NCBI GenBank assembly: GCA_036382855.1
Contig: DASVPO010000024.1
Coordinates: forward strand, 124,001-188,000
Direction of reading: 5' to 3'
Length of the DNA stretch: 64,000 nucleotides
Source: DASVTR01 sp036382855
GTDB lineage: Bacteria; Acidobacteriota; Blastocatellia; Pyrinomonadales; Pyrinomonadaceae
The notes below the pieces were generated by a model. It did no database searches, was not told the origin of the DNA, and worked only from the letters and a program-made list of their open reading frames with translations. Shown piece after piece: positions 62,661 to 64,000 of the stretch. The position numbers were made by a program, and so were the translations under genes. Numbering within the stretch: position 1 is the first letter of the stretch; each line of letters begins with the position of its first letter.

Positions 62661-63188
62661 ATGTCTTCGGGTAAGTATGCGCGTGTGGAGCGGGAGCGGC
62701 GATTTCTGTTGGAGGAATTGCCTGAAGGGCTGACGCGTGCCAGCCGTCACGTGCAGATCTGGGACAATTACATCACAGGCACACGCCTGCGGCTGAGAAG
62801 AATACGCGTGCCGCAGACGAAAGAGCAGCGCTGGAAGCTGACGCAAAAGTTTGCGCCCGACGCAGCAGACTTCTCGCGGACAATCATCACAAACATCTAC
62901 CTTTCCGAGTATGAATACGGAGTGCTCTCGGTCTTCGAGGGCAATGAGTTGCGGAAGAATCGCTACGCTTTCGAGCACGAGGGGCGAGCCTTCGGGATAG
63001 ACGTATTTCTGGGTGCGCTGTGGGGCTTGATTCTGGCGGAGACGGAGTTTGAGACAGACGAAGAGATGCGGGCCTTCGAGACGCCTCCGTTCGCCGTTGC
63101 AGATGTGACGAATGTTGAGATGTTCACGGGCGGGCGTCTGGTCGGAACATCGTTTGACGAGTTGCTGCGAGAGTGGCAGAAGCAGTAG
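62661..63188 (+). CDS. CYTH-domain (triphosphate tunnel) protein
   Basis: 175 residues, soluble. It starts with the signature-like VERERRFLLEELPEGL (ExExR in place of ExExK) and continues with alternating strands: GTRLRLRRIRVP, RWKLTQKFAPDAADFSRTII, YLSEYEYGVLSVFEG, FGIDVFLGALWGLILAETEF. CYTH enzymes bind inorganic or nucleoside triphosphates with a metal ion in a barrel of eight strands. Substrate undefined. The start ATG 62661 follows the repeat. Confidence 0.85.
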   Translation: MSSGKYARVERERRFLLEELPEGLTRASRHVQIWDNYITGTRLRLRRIRVPQTKEQRWKLTQKFAPDAADFSRTIITNIYLSEYEYGVLSVFEGNELRKNRYAFEHEGRAFGIDVFLGALWGLILAETEFETDEEMRAFETPPFAVADVTNVEMFTGGRLVGTSFDELLREWQKQ

Positions 63189-63196
63189 CGGCGCAG

Positions 63197-63256
63197 TTGA
63201 TTCTTAGTTAGTGAAAATCCTGAGCGGTTGATTCTTAAGTTAATGAAAAGCCGGAA
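63197..63256 (+). repeat. Short tandem duplication upstream of the DUF488 gene
   Basis: GTTGATTCTTAGTTAGTGAA followed by about 10 bases, then GTTGATTCTTAAGTTAATGA in the second unit: two imperfect copies of a unit of about 31 bases between the CYTH and DUF488 genes. Confidence 0.7.
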
Positions 63257-63259
63257 TTG

Positions 63260-63730
63260 ATGTCTTCTTCTTCCACACCCGTCATCTACACCATAGGGCA
63301 CGGCCGCCATGCGTTCGCAGACTTTCTGGCGCTCCTGCGCGAGCACGATGTTGCGTTCGTCTGCGACGTACGCAGCGCGGCGCGCTCGCGTTGGCCGCAG
63401 TATAACGGGCGCGTGCTCGAAGCCAACCTGCGTGAAAATGGTATCGGCTACGAACACCTGCCTGAATGCGGCGGCAAGGTGATAGCCCCTGCGGACGAAC
63501 TTGCGCGCGGGCTGGACAGAATCATGGAACTCGCGGCCGAGATGCGCGTTGCCATCATGTGCTCCGAATCGCAACCGCTCACGAAACATGTCCAACAGCC
63601 TCGCGCCAACTGCCATCGCGTCGGCCTGCTCTCCGTGCCGCTGCGCAAACGCGGCGCACGCATCATACACATCCTGCCAAACGGAGACATCCTCGAACTA
63701 GACGAAACCACGCTCCCTTCAATCTGGTAA
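63260..63730 (+). CDS. DUF488 family protein
   Basis: 156 residues. Family signatures IYTIGHGRHAFADFLALLRE, CDVRSAARSRWPQYNG, LRENGIGYEHLPECGGK and a late MCSESQPLTK...CHR motif are present. The family's function is unresolved. ATG 63260 is preferred to TTG 63257; the ribosome site is weak. Genes for it are often near stress genes, but nothing here supports that. Confidence 0.85.
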   Translation: MSSSSTPVIYTIGHGRHAFADFLALLREHDVAFVCDVRSAARSRWPQYNGRVLEANLRENGIGYEHLPECGGKVIAPADELARGLDRIMELAAEMRVAIMCSESQPLTKHVQQPRANCHRVGLLSVPLRKRGARIIHILPNGDILELDETTLPSIW

Positions 63731-63829
63731 GGGAGAAATTATTTAACGTCAATTCGACATCAGCAGAACGATACAATTAGCTCCGCTATAAGGATGCCTA
63801 ACCTTAGGTCGCGCCTCACGTCGTTTAAG

Positions 63830-64000
63830 TTAAATTGCTATGCGTTCATCCTTGATGCTTCCGGCTTCCGCGTTGTTTCTTGCGGCGTGCGCGCGTGTGA
63901 AGTAGAGGGAGAGCAGGAAGGCTGCAAACATGATGGCGGCGGCTGTCCAGAAGGTTAGACGCAGGGAGTGGTCGCTTAGATGATGTGGCAGTTGGTCAGC
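63830..64000 (-). CDS. C-terminus of a membrane protein (possibly MFS transporter)
   Basis: Leftward frame entering from the right edge: 56 codons to a TAA at 63830-63832. It contains LTFWTAAAIMFAAFLLSLYF, one membrane helix, followed by a short polar tail ending DERIAI, as in the last helix of an MFS or other polytopic transporter. Too short for a family call. Confidence 0.5.
   Translation of the reverse strand, partial: ADQLPHHLSDHSLRLTFWTAAAIMFAAFLLSLYFTRAHAARNNAEAGSIKDERIAI

Overview
The window looks like a chromosomal segment of an Acidobacteriota bacterium, probably class Blastocatellia (inference). The reasons are a complete alternative complex III (act) operon joined to a caa3-type cytochrome oxidase operon, many secreted DUF11-type proteins, GC-rich codon use, frequent GTG/TTG starts, and intergenic low-complexity inverted repeats. 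No rRNA, CRISPR array, transposase or phage gene was seen.

Layout. 1-441: edge of a leftward gene. 878-14828: respiratory cluster actA-B-C-D-E-F, a membrane-anchored unknown, a SCO copper chaperone, and coxB-A-C-D, closed by a hairpin terminator. Together these would oxidise quinol, pass electrons through c-type haems to CuA and reduce O2. 14945-20781: small membrane, ferredoxin-domain, transporter (frameshifted), propeller and unknown genes. 20880-26371: ATP-dependent PEP carboxykinase, whose last 162 bp are duplicated on the far side of an AT-richer 3.7-kb island carrying two NTPases under one promoter with a doubled operator. 26440-33302: secreted unknowns, an NtrB/NtrC-like two-component pair, an SseB-like protein and a degenerate receiver. 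33356-45544: five consecutive secreted proteins with DUF11-type domains, one of them a 1.9-kb-residue-class protein ending in a probable outer-membrane barrel. 45678-54380: AI-2E-type permease, UvrD/Rep helicase, esterase, S9 peptidase, HutI. 54415-55391: two candidate structured RNAs, an 11-codon ORF behind an extended Shine-Dalgarno sequence, and a small zinc-ribbon gene. 55528-64000: secreted unknowns, gltX, tRNA-Ser(GCU), an OB-fold protein, a swivel-first aconitase-family enzyme, CYTH and DUF488 proteins, and the C-terminus of a membrane protein.

The observations most worth pursuing are: (1) a family of inverted low-complexity repeats placed just upstream of gene starts, two of which lie inside genes (actE and the SCO gene), where the left arm encodes the basic n-region and the right arm the hydrophobic core of the signal peptide, in the same frame in both; (2) the NTPase-pair island that appears to have entered the 3' end of pckA while bringing another pckA 3' end whose four differences are all synonymous; (3) the RNA-rich stretch 54415-55167; (4) the DUF11/barrel surface-protein cluster.

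All calls come from reading the sequence. No database search, structure prediction or folding program was run, so family names rest on recognised motifs.
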